Of a stretch of DNA of 64,000 nucleotides, positions 36,865 to 50,235 are shown one piece after another (the first letter of the stretch is position 1; the number at the start of each line of letters is the position of its first letter). The DNA comes from Ricinus communis. Lineage: Eukaryota > Streptophyta > Magnoliopsida > Malpighiales > Euphorbiaceae. Location of the stretch: assembly GCF_019578655.1 (NCBI RefSeq), contig NC_063260.1:16618001-16682000 (forward strand), written 5' to 3'. The translations under genes were made by a program, and so were the position numbers. The notes under the pieces are model-generated. The model was not told where the DNA came from. It saw only the letters and a list, made by a program, of their open reading frames with translations, and did not search any database.

Positions 36865-38726
36865 TGTTTTCGAGCGTGCATTCAAATGTCTTTAGCGACT
36901 ACAACACTGCTAGGCTTTTCAACCTAATCGAGAGCATACTAACTAATTATGGAGACTAGTGTGGAGATAGGAGTCGCCACCTGAATAATTCATTGGGATA
37001 CTTTTACAAATGAGTGACGTTTCTCGATTCCATAAGAAAGCATACGCCATAAATCCAGAGATGGATATGGAATCCGACTTCCATATTTATGTATCTTAGT
37101 TTTTAATTTTAGTTTTTAACGGGCTATTCTCTATAAATGTGACAATTTATGTTGTACAAGCATCCATTATAGCATGTGAGGTCCACTTAGGTCTTGTCCA
37201 TTTTAAGCCCAATTCCCAATCAAATAATTAATATAATTATCTATCCAATTATGTATAAAGGGCCATCTAGTCCAGCCCAATTGCAAATTATATTTTAATT
37301 ACCAATTGTTTAACATGAATGGGCTACATTTTACATGCCAAGACCTGATTCAATGATCATATACTAGGTGAGTTGATTAATTAAATAAAAATGGCAAAAC
37401 CCACCGAGTCTAATTGGATTTTAATTTAAGTCCAAACTTACCAATATTCTAACCTAATGGACTATAAATTGCATGCCAAAGTCCAAGTTTTAGGACCTAA
37501 GTCTATATGTCCAATTTTAGTTAACAGTCATATAATAGTTATTTGCCATTATCAAAATAAAGCAAAAAATAAAATAAAATAAAGAAAATAGTAAATCTAA
37601 TTATTAGGACCCTTCCTATAGCTAATAAACTTAAAAAAAATGACTAAACTAAGTTATAATGTATAAAAAATTACCAAAAATTACATAAAAATAAAAAAAT
37701 AGGGCAAAAAATTGGTGCAGAGCCGATCGGCTCAGTGCAGGGCCGATTAGCCCTAGGGCATGGTTACGACTAGTTTTGCATCTTTTCTCGATCCTCTATT
37801 ACATAGAAGCCAATTTAACATGTACAAGAGATTAAAATATGATTAAAACTCAAAAAATGAAGCAAGAATCATAATAAAATAAATCAAATTAAACCAGAAA
37901 TTATAAAAATAATACAAACCCTATAAAACAAAAAAGGAACTAATAAAAGGCAAATAAAACTTCATATGGTAGATCCTAGATTTCAATTACGCAACACTAG
38001 AGATTCAATATGATCACATAATCAAAAGAATAAATATAACATATCACCCTAATTATTCCAATCATCATATTCAAAATCCAATAGAAAATATATTATCTGA
38101 TTCAAAACCCAACATATGTTCATATTATCATATTCAAAGCTTATTGCCCTCGAGATTTGAACTCCTTTCAGCATCTTCGAGCATAATCTTTTCTTTCTTT
38201 GATATGGAAGTTTTCTAGCTCAATCTAAATTCTTTTTGGAGTCATTCAAGATTAGAACATAAATCTTTAATCTTTGGAAGTCTTTGTTGTTCTCAAGATT
38301 AGGGGATGAACTCGACCTTCTTGCTTTGCCACCAGTCTGGTGAACAATTCTATTACTTTGAGTTTAATTGTGCGTATTAAATATTATTTCCTTTCCTTTT
38401 CTTTTTTTGCTCTTTTCTTTTTCTCTTTCTTATTCTCTCACTTTTTCTTTTTTCAAGAGTTATATTATATGACCTAGAAATGTATCTAGGATTATCATTT
38501 GCGTCTAAATTAAATTAATCAATTCGAATAGAATTAATGTTAAACATTAATCAATTCAAGCGGAACCTAAAAGCCACTAATCGACGACATTGAGGCTATA
38601 AGGACCAAAGTGCACAATGTGTGATAATGGTGTAGTGATGCAAGAACCCCTCGTTATAATAAAATTAAAGATAAACATACATTGGAATCAACTTCTCTTA
38701 TCCCTAGTGGAGTCACTTTTGTAGGG
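36865..38726 (+). repeat. Family-B LTR, copy 2
   Basis: Begins TGTTTTCGAGCGTGC and matches copies at 35625, 38727 and 59208 for roughly 1.28 kb, including GGAGTCGCCACCTG at about 36968. GAGCCGATCGGCTC is perfect at 37720-37733, with GGGCCGATTAGCCC just after at 37740-37753. After about 38145 it diverges into sequence not seen in the other copies, up to the start of copy 3. No gene. Confidence 0.7.
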
Positions 38727-41108
38727 TGTGGTTTCGGATACGCACCCAAGTGTCTTTAGTGGCTACGATACTGCAAGGCTTTCCAATTTAATTGAGAAGA
38801 TACTAACTAATCACGGAGACTAGCGCAAAGATGGGAGTCACCACCTAAGTAATTCACCGAAAAAATCTTAGTGATGAGTGACGTTTCTTGATTCCATAAG
38901 GAAGCTTATGCCACAAATCTAGAGATGGATCTGAAAGCCAACTTCCTTATTTGTGTATTTTAGTCTTTAATCTTATCTTTTAACGGGCTATTCTCTATAA
39001 TTTATATTGTACAAGCATCCATTACAACATATGAGGTCCACTTAGGTCTAACCCATTTTAAGCCTAATTCACAATCAAATAATTAATGTAATTATCTATC
39101 CAATTATGTATAAAGGCCCACCAAGTCTAGCCCAATTACAAATTATGCTTTAATTACCAAATTTTTAACCTAAATGGGCTACATCTTACATGCCAAGACT
39201 TGATTCAATGATCATGTTCTAAGTGAGTTAATTAATTAACTAAACATGGCAAAGCCCACTAAGTCTAACTGGATTTTAATTTAAGTCCAAACTTACCAAT
39301 ATGTTAATCTAATGGACTATAAATTGCATGCCAAAGTCCAGGTTTTAGGATCTAAGTCTAGATATCCAATTTCAGTTAATAGTCACATAACAGTTATTCT
39401 CCATTATCAAAGCAAAAAATAAAACAAAATAAAGAAAGCAATAAATCTAACTATTACAACCTTTTCTACAACTAATAAAATTAAGAAAAATGACTAAACT
39501 AAGTTATAATGTACAAAAATTGGCAAAAATTGCATAAAAATATGAAAATAAGGTCCAAAATTGGTGCAGAGCCAAATCGGCACTGCTCAGAGTTGATCAG
39601 CTGTATGGCTTGGTAACAGTTGGTTTTGCATCTTTTCTTCATCCTCTCTCGCGTAGTAGCTGATTTAACAAGCAGAAGAGATAAAAACATGATTAAAACT
39701 TGAAAAAATGAAGCAAGAATCATAACAAAACAAATCAAATTAAACCAGAAATCATACAAATAATACAAACCTTAGAAAATAAAAAAAAGAACTGATAGAA
39801 GGCAAATAGAACTTCACATGGAAAAAGCTAGATTTCAATCATGCAACTTTAGAAATTCAATATGATCACATAATCAAAAGAATAAATCTAACATATCACC
39901 TTAATTATTCCAATCATTAGATTCAAAAAATCCAATAGAAAATATATTACCATATTCAAAACCGAACATGTTCATATTATTAGATTTATAACCCAATAAA
40001 AATAAAAATAAAAATGTTATTTAAGGGAAACCCTAATCTAATCATATGAATTATACATCAGTTACTAAAATATACCACTCCTAATCATGTTATTTAAGGG
40101 AAACCCTAATCTAATCATGTGAATCATACATCAATAACTAAAATATACCATTCCTAATCATGTTTCTAAAACATAAAATAAAAGAATCAGTTTGTGAAGA
40201 TGGGGATGCTGACGGTATTGGATTTGGAGAATCCTGAAGTTGTCATTGTTGAATGCTGATCTGCAAGTCTCTGGAGATGAAGAGGTGGTTGAATTAAAAA
40301 TTGGATGAAAATCCAGTTTTGTCTAGGGTTTAAAAAATCTTCAATCGTTTTAAAGATACTTTCCTAATTTAAAGCTCTTTCCTAGTGATTTTCTCTTTCT
40401 TAGTGACTTGCTCTTTCTGTTTCCTAAAACTCTCTGCTTTAATATATGTCTGTGAATTCTCCTAGGTTGCTAGTGTATTACTTAATGAATGTAGCTTTAG
40501 TTATTAATCAGTGGAGCTTACTTTAGACTTAGAATATCATATTCTATTTACTGTAGTAGGGTTAGGAAACTCTATATGAGCATATAAATATTTAATTATA
40601 TAAATCGATTATCTTTTTCTTTATCAAATTAATATCTAATAAAATAGATAAAATCTTTAAAGTTAAAATAATTATCACAAATTTAGTGTAAAATCCCAAT
40701 AATTATCTCAAATATCTTCTAGAAACTCTTTTCTTTAGCAATTTCGACGTTTTAAGTAAAAAACATGCATAAAATAATGTCAAATTTTAAAAAATAGCCA
40801 ATTAGCACCGTATAGAACCGATTTGGTTGTACACTGAGCCAATTGACTTTGTGGGCAAAAAGTTTAGGAAATTTTAGCAATTTAGCCCATAAACTTATGA
40901 AAACAACCGTTATACCCTTTAGAATTAATTTTTTTATGATAATTGAGCCCAAATTGATTCTAGAAAAGTAATTTTGATTAAATTATTCTCAATCCTAAAT
41001 TGGATTCGCCCATTCTCAATCTCTCAAGATTGTAGAAAGGTAATATCTTTCATCATAGGATTTTTTGTAATTTGCTTGATATTTGAATCCGAAAAATGGG
41101 TGCTTTTA
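38727..41108 (+). repeat. Family-B LTR, copy 3 (near full length)
   Basis: Begins TGTGGTTTCGG and ends GGGTGCTTTTA, where other copies end GGTGCTTACA or GGTGCTGACA. About 2.38 kb, matching the length of copy 4 (59208-61601). Palindrome-like sites of the GAGCCGATCGGCTC type are near 39568, 39590 and 40810-40850. I found no matching target duplication, so the boundary with neighbouring B sequence may be a recombination joint. Confidence 0.65.
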
Positions 41109-41714
41109 GTGACTACTAAAAGAATCATTTTAACTTTATCAAATAACATGGCAAACATATATCTAACATACAATTCATAAAAATTATTAAATTCAAAACC
41201 CTAATATGCAAATTCAGTGAAAATAACATTAGTTCAATAAAACATCATGATAAACTTATATCTAAAAATGTGAAAGAAATAATAAATAACACCCACTACA
41301 TGAATCCTAAGCATGTTACTAAGAACACAAAGATCATTAAAATAGAAAAAAAGAACAAATGATGAGATGATTAAGCTTAGAAAACTCTTAGGTTGTCACT
41401 ATATTTTACAAACCCCCAAGTCTTAGTAGATGAGGAGGTTAATCCAAAGATTGGGTGGAAATTCAAAGTGTTTTAGAGTTTATATTTGTTATTCAAAATC
41501 TCAGTACTTTGCCAAAGAATCTTACCGATCGTTCTATCTATTATGAATTGCCAACCCTTTAGCCTATAGTTTCCTTTTCTTTTTATAGAAAAAGGGGAGA
41601 AAACCCTAGAAGCCAGGATAATCATTCCTTTAGTTATCAATAATTCCAAAGAATTATTGATAATTAAAGAAATTTATCAAAATTCTTTTTTACCGATAAA
41701 TACAGATCTAAAAG
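41109..41714 (+). repeat. Family-B related sequence, left part
   Basis: Non-coding, with blocks resembling 40.05-40.4 kb of copy 3 (for example TAGATGAGGAGGTTAATCC near 41430). It is cut at 41714 by the reversed family-C LTR and resumes at 52327. Confidence 0.45.
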
Positions 41715-42248
41715 TGTCACGACCCGATCTGTGGGCCTGTGGCCGACACTAGGGAATGGGTAGGCGTAAGGCCACCGAATCCCATAGTAAGCCTGACACT
41801 CACTAACTCAATTAAATCTCATCTAATATTACTGATGCCACAATTTATCTTAACCGTTAAATTTTACATATTTAATTCGGTTTGCCAGAAGAATTAGGCG
41901 AGACCCGAAACTACAAAAAAAATTTAACTGATAAGTCTATTATTTCTACTACTGAGAATCTAAGATCTTACAAGTTAACATACCAAACCAATTTCATCAT
42001 CCGATGATGAAGGAGTCCGGTTGCTAGGTAAGAGCCGCAGGAAGACTAACAATCACAAATATGAAAAACAGTAAAAATAAGATTGTCAATCTCGAGAGTG
42101 AGTTAAAATCATATATCCAAGGAAAAACAGTTACAAACACTTTAATAACACAATTATTTAATTTGAAATAAATACTAAGTCATACAAAAATAAACGTATC
42201 ATGCCATGCTTAATTAAAATAATTTTCACACACTACGGGGTGGAGTAC

Positions 42249-45200
42249 TGTAATACTCGGAATTTTTATATATTTAATAATGAGTTTCTATTTAAGTTAA
42301 TTTTAGATTTATTTTTATTTGGTTTAATTTGAAAAGATTTAATGGAAATTTTAATACTAGTCAATTGAATGAATTATTTTTTCTATACCCAATTAGTTGA
42401 AATTTTAAGAATTAATTAAGTAAATTATTTGAAGGGTAGAATATATTTTTGGTTATTCTAATTTTTTTCCAATGTATATGTATATGTATAAATAAAATTA
42501 AATATTGAAAAAAATTATGGTAGAAATTGTAAGGGATGATTTTATAAAAGAATTTTGAGAAAATTGGTATTTTAATTGATTAGTGGTATTAAATTTTAAG
42601 TTGGAAATTTATTATTTAAATTAATTTTGTGTTAGGACTAAATTGAAAATTTATTTTGGAATAAGGATTGAAAGTATAATTTTATTTTTATGGGGTTTAA
42701 ATGGAAATTTGCGAGTTTGGTATTTTTGTAAATAAATATGTCGGTTAGGGGTATTTATGTAATTATGTATTTTCCATAATTCTAATTTGGCCCAAATTAA
42801 TTAGTTAAGGGCTTAATTGAAAGGCTAAAGAAAAGTTTAGGGGTTAAATTAGAATTTGTCTGGATGGAATTGTAAGTAATTAAGAAAGTTGAGGGATCAA
42901 ATTGTAATAAGGAAAAGTTCGGGGGCCTAATGTCGATATTGAAAGGAATGGGATCGGGGAAGAAGAAGAAAAAGGAAGAGAGATATCGAGGGAGAGAGAG
43001 GAGTGCGCGGAGGAAGGAGCTGCAGCATCGGGGCCGTCCGTCCGGGCAGGTGGCCGAAGGCTGCAGGCGTCAGTGGCGATGGCACCAGTGAGCGATGGCG
43101 GCGGCGAGGAGGAAGATGGCCGAAGCTTCCTTGCTGCTGTGCGGGCGCTTCCGGCGTCGGTGGTCGCTGATCTTGGTGCCGACCGACTCCTCTAGGCTTT
43201 AGCTTTAGGCGGCGGCGGTGTCGACAATGGTGGCCGGAAACGGAAGATCCAGTGGAGAGAGAAAATGAAGGCAGCCGAGGTTTTTGGGCATTTCCGGCGA
43301 GCTTCGGCGAGCTATGGATGATCAGAGGACATATCCCGACTCTCCTCAGCTCAAGCTTCGCAATGGCACCGATTTCATGGCGATCGCGCTTCATTTGTAA
43401 ATCGATGGCTGAGATAGTCCGCAAATCTCTCCGGATGATCGGGTGTCAGATCGGAAAATCGGAAGTGGGGATCATCTTCAGCGCGTCGTTTCGAGTCCAA
43501 TGGTGAGTTCGGATCGTCGATTGGACTCCGGCGGCTGGAGGCGAGTCGACCGAGCGTCTCGGTAATTTTTCTCTGGCCGGTAATTTTGGAATTCTTGGTT
43601 TAATTGTGTGTCTAATGGTTTATATTGAGTATTTGATGATATTTGTGAGTTAAAAATAATTGTCTGTCAGTTTGCCTGCCTCGTGTTTTGTATTGTGTGG
43701 CGGAGTCGGGAAAATAGTGAAGTTTGGGGACCCGACTCCCGTTGTTTGAATTGTTAGATATTTGAAGTATTTTTCTGGCAAGTCCTGGACCCGTTTTACG
43801 GGGGGTAAATGTCCGTGTTGTAAGGGAGGTTCTGCCGGATTTTCGGTAGAATTCTCCCGAGTCGAGATTTTTAGACAGTCAGACATAGGGTCAATTGTAA
43901 TTGTTCAGCGTAATTAATAAATTGTTTTCCATGATTAGATGATCTGTCTGTTCGGCTCGCTCCAACCAAGACACCAAAGCAGAGTTAGGAGGTCGCCAAA
44001 CCTGTGAGTTAAAGTCATTTAATCATTGCACTATTGCTAAGTCTGATTTTAATATGTTATTTTAGAATTTATGCTTAATATGATTATTAGTATCGCAATA
44101 TAAATGATTTCACTTGATTATTAATTTTGAAATAATATAAATATTATATTAGTAATGTTATAATAATACAAACGTTATTATTTTTCCTCACGAATTGCAC
44201 GTTGCTTTGCCCTAAATTTTTAATCTTTATTTTGATAATGTGTTGGATGATTTAATTAGACAATGATATTTATTAAATGTGATGTTTGCGATTTGGGAAA
44301 TGTGGCCTTGTAGAACATGCCGCCTGATGGGTTACATCAGGACCGTGTGTGCACCGGTAATGATCATGGACGTGTAATAAGATTTTTATGAGTTCGTTCT
44401 GGTCGAGCATGACTCTCTGGGCTGATTTGAGTAAATTGCGGTAATAAGATTATTATGAGTTTTGCCCTTTTCGAGCATGGCTCTCTAGGTTGATTTGAGT
44501 GAGATGCCGGAGTAAAGGATCCTGGTCGAGTTTCGCTTTCTGGGCGCTGGCTTATTTGAATATTAAGTGATCGGATTGGAGTTAAGGACCCTGGTCGAGC
44601 TTTGCTCTCTGGGCGCCAGTCCTATTGGAATGAGATGCCGGAGTAAAGGTCCCTGGTCAAGCATTGCTCTCTGGGCGCTAGTCTTATTGGATTAAGAGAG
44701 CCAAAAGGCTACTAGAATTTGGGGTTAGGGTTCTACTAAGCTACTCGTCACGTAAAAGTAAAAGTATATATTTTTATTTATTTATTTATTTATTATGGCA
44801 TGATTATAATATGAGTTGTGTTTAAGTGCATGGTATATATACTGATTCGAATGATTAATATTTTCTGTGAAGAAAGCAATAGTCTCTAGATTATTTGATT
44901 TTAGCTCACTCTCGAGATTGACAGTCTCCATTTACTATTTTTTTTTCGATTCGTATTTGTTAGTCTTCCATGACTCTTACTCGTGCTTAGACTTCTTTAT
45001 CATCGGGTGGTGTTTGATTTGGTATGTAAATTGTAAAAATCTTAGATCCTCCACAGTAGTAATAGTAGGGATATCAGTGGTAATTTTTTGTAATTTCGGG
45101 TCTCGCCTAATTCTTCGGGCAGACCGATTTAATTATGTAAAATTTAATGTTACTGTAAATTGTGATATTAATAATAGTAAAATTTGAGTTGAGGTTGGTT

Positions 45201-45296
45201 TGAGTTAATGAGTGTCAAGCTTACTACGGGATTTGGTGGCCTTACGCCTACCCATTCCCTAGTGCCGGTCACGGGCCCACGGATGGGGTAGTGACA
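42249..45296 (+). repeat. 5' LTR of the nested family-C element
   Basis: TGTAATACTCGG to GGGTAGTGACA. Holds the inverted repeat GGAGTCGGG (43702-43710) / CCCGACTCC (43731-43739), a GC-rich block near 42.93-43.56 kb, and five degenerate palindrome units between about 44400 and 44680 (GAGCATGACTC, GAGCATGGCTC and so on). Confidence 0.95.
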
Positions 45297-45300
45297 AAGT

Positions 45301-45312
45301 TGGTATCAGAGC
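45301..45312 (+). other. Primer binding site, initiator tRNA-Met
   Basis: TGGTATCAGAGC, four bases after the 5' LTR end; the standard initiator-Met primer site of plant LTR elements. Confidence 0.95.
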
Positions 45313-46766
45313 CTGGTTTAGATTTCCTTCGACCTAAGTTAAGATTTTTCTTGTTACTGTGGAGCTAGGATCAAGTCTGTCTTGTTGTGTTCATTGACTC
45401 CAGTGTCTCAGCCTTCTCTGTTAGAGAGTCTGTCATTCTTTTTCCGTGAGCTTGTCTTTGATGTTGTGCTGAGAATGAGCTTTGTAGCGATGGAAAGATC
45501 CGAAGCGCGATGGACTCGTGCTGTTTCTTCAAGTGATTAGTGCAGTCCGCTTTTGGAAGCTTTGATTGTTGTTTCGATGGTGGGCACCGTAGTCAGTTTT
45601 AGTGTAGAGCGTGGTTGCAGTCGTGTCATGGACTGCCTCATCATCGCATCAGGCATCGCCTTATTGAGTAGCGCTGAAGCTAGTGCCTGGGAAGTCGAGC
45701 GGATGTCAGAGCTTTTATGGTTGATTTTTGTGGTTGTAAGAAGCTTAAGAAAGGTGGTAGGAGTATTTTCAGATGCTCGAAATCTAGAGAAACTTAAGCG
45801 AACATTATTTATTTTTCTAAGTAGAACAAGTGTTTTAAAATACAATATTGCGCCCAGTCCCGTAAGAATGCATTATGGCAATTCACTGTTAGGCATGCGT
45901 AAATTCATTTTAGGGCATGCATCATACATTTTGCATTGCAACCCTTGGTGATAAGGGCATCATCACCCTGGTGCGCGATATTGTAGAATTTTATATAAAG
46001 AGAAATGGCTGGAGATTTTATGATTTTACAAAAGTGTTTTTCCAAGATGATAAAGCTTTATCAGTGATGATTATAAAGTAAATAAATAAGTAAATTTTTC
46101 AAAGTAAATTGTGTTAGCTTGGGAATTCTCTGGATGACGAGCTGAGTTGCTGAGAGAGTAAGTCTATGGAGCTGTAAGCCCCATGTTGGATTATAAAGGA
46201 GGCTTTTGGATTTTAGTCAAAAAGGAATCTTGTGTCAAGATGGCATGGGTTGTGTCGGTTGATACGATCAGATGGATGTTATGTCGAGGATGATGTGACA
46301 TGGATTTTAAGGATTTTTTTGTACGTGCAAAGGACACGTCATTAGGAAAGAAATTTGGTGAGTGGATTTTTGGCAGGATCAGAGTTGGCCTTTCTTGTTA
46401 TGGAGACCCTTGGTTTTGTCGGCAGGTTGGTGAGGTGGCATGTAAATTGGACTTGCCACCAAGTATTAGTAATGTTCTCTCAGGTCAAATCCAGTTGTTT
46501 GTAAGTCTGAGTTGAGGAAGTGTATTTTTGATCCTTTGCTCGTGTTGGATCCTCAATGTGTGGATGTAAGTAAAGATTTGGTTTCCGAGGAGCCGTAAAT
46601 CAGGATCGCTAGTTTTACTAAAGGGTTTTGTTGATGAGTCTTGTGGTTGAGTTTATTTCTGCCGAGGAAAAGTTCTCGAGAAGCCGAGTGGATATGAGAG
46701 GTTCCTAATTAGTTTCAGTCTTCAGTGAAGCCCCTATTCTTTTAAATTCGAGGACAAATTTTTTTT

Positions 46767-46787
46767 AAGGGGGGGGGGGGGGAAGAA
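46767..46787 (+). other. Polypurine tract with a 14-base G run
   Basis: AA, fourteen G, then AAGAA, ending exactly at the 3' LTR start (46788). The G run is longer than usual for such a tract. Confidence 0.9.
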
Positions 46788-49700
46788 TGTAATACCCGAA
46801 ATTTTTATATATTTAATAATGAGTTTCTATTTAAGTTAATTTTAGCTTTATTTTTATTTGGTTTAATTTGAAAAGATTTAATGAAAATTTTAATATTAGT
46901 CAATTGAATAAATTATTTTTTCTATACCCAATTAGTTGAAATTTTAAGAATTAATTAAGTAAATTATTTAAAGGGTAGAATATATTTTTGGTTATTGTAA
47001 TTTTTTTCCAATGTATATGTATATGTATAAATAAAATTAAATATTGAAAAAAATTATGGTAGAAATTGTAAGGGATGTTTTTATAAAAGAATTTTAGGAA
47101 AATTGGTATTTTAATTGATTAGTGGTATTAAATTTTAAGTTGGAAATTTATTATTTAAATTAATTTTGTGTTAGGACTAAATTGGAAATTTATTTTGGAA
47201 TAAGGATTGAAAGTATAATTTTATTTTTATGGGGTTTTAATGGAAATTTGCGAGTTTGGTATTTTTATAAATAAATATGTCGGTCATGGGTATTTATGTA
47301 ATTGTGTACTTTTCATAATTCTAATTTGGCCCAAATTAATTAGTTAAGGACTTAATTGAAAGGCTAAAGAAAAGTTTAGGGGTTAAATTAGAATTTTTCT
47401 GGATGGAATTGTAAGTAATTAAGAAAGTTGAGAGACCAAATTGTAATAAGGAAAAGTTCAGGGGCCTAATGTCGATATTGAAAGGAATGGGGTTGGGGAA
47501 GAAGAAGAAAAAGGAAGAGAGATGTCGGGGGAGAGAGAGGAGTGCCCGGAGGAAGGAGGCTGCGTCGGGCCGTCCGTCCGGTGGTTGCAGGCGTGGCCAG
47601 CGATGGCACCATGCGGCAGCGGCTTCAGCGAGGAGGAAGATGGCCGAAGTTTCCTTGCCGTGGCTACAGCGTCGATGGTCGTGATCTTGGTCTTGTGAGC
47701 TCCTCTCGGCCTTAGCTTTGTTTTGGCGGTGGCGCTGTCGACAATGGTAGCCAGAAACGGAAGATCCGGTGGAGAGAGAAAATGGAGGCAGCCGAGGTTT
47801 TTGGGCATTTTCGGCGAGCTCCGGCGAGCTATTGATGATCGGAGGATATATCCCGACTCTCCTCAGCTCAAGCTTCGCAATGGCACCGATTTCATGGCGA
47901 TCAGGCTTCGTTTGAAAATTGACGGCCGAGATCATCCGTAAATCTCTCCGGATGATCGGGTGTCAGATCAGAAAATCAAAAGCGGGGATCATCTTCAGTG
48001 CGTCGTTTCGAGTCCGATGGTGAGTTCGGATAGTCGATCGGACTCCGGCGGCTGGAGGCGAGTCGACCGAGCGTCTCGGTAATTTTTCTCTGGCCCGTAA
48101 TTTTGGAATTCTTGGTTTAATTATGTGTCTAATGATTTATATTGAGTATTTGATGATATTTGTGAGTTAAAAATAATTGTCTGTCAGTTTGCCTGCCTCG
48201 TGTTTTGTATTGTGTGGCGGAGTCGGGAAAATAGTGAAGTTTGGGGACCCGACTCCCGTTGTTTGAATTGTTGGATATTTGAAGTATTTTTCTGGCAGGT
48301 CCTGGACCCGTTTTACGGGGGGGGGGGGGGGGGTAAATGTCCATGTTGTAGAGGAGGTTCTACCAGATTTTCGGTTGAATTCTCCTGAGTCGAGATTTTT
48401 AGACAGTCAGACCTAGGAGTCTAGACCTAGGGTCAATTGTAATTGTTCAGCGTAATTAATAAATTGTTTTCCATGATTAGATGATCTGTCTGTTCAGCTC
48501 GCTCCAACCGAGGCACCGAAGCAGAGTTAGGAGGTCGCCAAACCTGTGAGTTAAAGTCATTTAATCATTGCACTATTGCTAAGTCTGATTTTAATATGCT
48601 ATTTTAGAATTTATGCTTAATATGATTATTAGTATCGCAATATAAATGATTTCACTTGATTATTAATTATTGAAATACTATAAACATTATTATTAGTAAT
48701 GTTATAATAATACAAACGTTATTATTTTTCCTCACAAATTGTATGTTGCTTTGCCCTAAATGTTTAATCTTTATTTTGATAATATGTTGGATGATTTAAT
48801 TAGACAATGATATTTATTAAATGTGATGTTTGCGATTTGGGAAATGTGGCCTTGTAGAACATGCCGCCTGATGGGTTACATTAGGACCGCGTGCGCACCG
48901 GTAATGATCATGGACATGTAATAAGATTTTTACGAGTTCGCCCTGGTGGAGCATGGCTCTCTAGGCTGATTTGAGTAAATTGCGGTAATAAGATTATTAT
49001 GAGTTTTGCCCTGGTCGAGCATGGCTCTCTGGGTTGATTTGAGTGAGATGCCGGAGTAAAGGACCCTAGCCGAGCTTCGCTTTCTGGGCGCTGGCTTATT
49101 TGAATATTAAGTGACCGGACTGGAGTTAAGGACTCTGGTCGAGCTTCGCTCTTTGGGCGTCAGTCCTATTGGAATGAGATGCCAGAGTAAAGGTCCCTAG
49201 TCGAGCATTGCTCTCTGGGCTACGGCATATTTGGATACTTAAGTGACCAGACTGGAGGTAAGGTCCCTAGTCGAGCATTGCTCTATGGGCGCCAGTCTTA
49301 TTGGATTAAGAGAGCCAAAAGGCTATTAGAATTTGGGGTTAGGGTTCTACTGAGCTACTCGTCCCATAAAAGTAAAAGTATATATTTTTATTTATTTATT
49401 TATTTATTATGGCATGATTATAATATGAGTTGTATTTACGTGCATGGTTGATATACTGATTCGAATGATTAATATTTTCTGTAAAGAAAGCAATAGTCTC
49501 TAGATTATTTGATTTTAGCTCACTCTCGGGGTAGCGGTCTCCATTTCATTTTTTTTTCGGATTCGTAATTTGTTAGTCTTCCATGACTCGTACTCAGTAA
49601 CCCGACTTCTTCATCATCGGGTGGTGTTTGATTTGTTATGTAAATTGTAAAAATCTTAGATCCTCCGCAGTAGTAATAGTAGAGATATCAGTGGTAATTT

Positions 49701-49910
49701 TTTTTAGTTTTGGGTCTCGCCTAATTCTTCGGGCAGACCGATTTAATTATGTAAAATTTAATGTTACTGTAAATTGTGATATTAATAATAGGAAAATTTG
49801 AGTTGAGGTTGGTTTGAGTTAGTAAGTGTCAGGCTTACTACGGGATTCGGTGGCCTTACGCCTACCCATTCCCTAGTGCCGGTCACGGGCCTACGGATGG
49901 GGTCGTGACA
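46788..49910 (+). repeat. 3' LTR of the nested family-C element
   Basis: TGTAATACCCG to GGTCGTGACA. Same content as the 5' LTR, but with six palindrome units (about 48955-49290) against five there, and a run of 17 G at 48317-48333 where the partner LTR has six. Inverted repeat at 48219-48227 / 48248-48256. Confidence 0.95.
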
Positions 49911-49985
49911 AGTACCTCAGTAGAATCCTAATCCCAACACTAAACATCTCGACTCTCTCTCATTCTAACAGAATTGTCGCCCAAA

Positions 49986-50235
49986 GAGCGAGGCTCGACC
50001 AGGGTCCTTAAATCCAGTTCACACACTTAATTATCACTAACACTCTTAGCCTTTCGGCTCTCTTACTCCAATAAGACTGGCGCCCAAAGAGCGAAGCTCG
50101 ACAGGGTCCTTAACTCCAGTCTGGTCACTTAGGTTTCCAAGTAAGCCGGCGCCCAGAGAGCAATGCTGGACCAGGGACCTTTACTCCGACAAACACACTA
50201 TACTAAGCCCAGAGAGCGATGCTCGACCAGGGCAA
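49986..50235 (-). repeat. Palindrome array of the reversed family-C LTR
   Basis: GAGCGAGGCTC, GAGCGAAGCTC, GAGCAATGCTG and GAGCGATGCTC, each within the reversed unit that reads CTCGACCAGGG on the plus strand. Four units. Confidence 0.8.

Larger units (their letters stand above)
45297..46787 (+). other. Internal region of the nested element, non-coding with a pol remnant
   Basis: No gag, protease, RT or integrase is present. Near 46540-46600 the text reads VLDPQCVDVSKDLVSEEP, and just before the purine tract FEDKFFLRGG, both resembling the extreme C-terminal end of chromovirus-type pol. The open stretch at 45553-45951 shows no recognisable domain. The region keeps the ends needed in cis and has lost everything between. 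Confidence 0.7.
42249..49910 (+). mobile_element. Complete family-C LTR retrotransposon with large LTRs and no coding capacity
   Basis: LTRs 42249-45296 (3048 bases) and 46788-49910 (3123 bases) flank only 1491 internal bases, with a perfect target duplication AGTAC (42244-42248 and 49911-49915). The primer site is initiator-Met type and a G-rich purine tract precedes the 3' LTR. The size pattern is that of a LARD-type non-autonomous element. Its internal 3' end still resembles the end of a chromovirus-type pol, and the long LTRs plus initiator-Met site suggest the Tekay/Del lineage (inference). The two LTRs differ by a few percent by eye, so the insertion is younger than the Athila-like element. 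Confidence 0.95.

Noticed and set aside
45301..45312. TGGTATCAGAGC as part of a tRNA gene
   Set aside because: No cloverleaf around it; it is the primer site directly after an LTR.
45553..45951. 132-codon open frame in the nested element interior as a gag gene
   Set aside because: No capsid, zinc-knuckle or other motif; the opposite strand is open over the same stretch.
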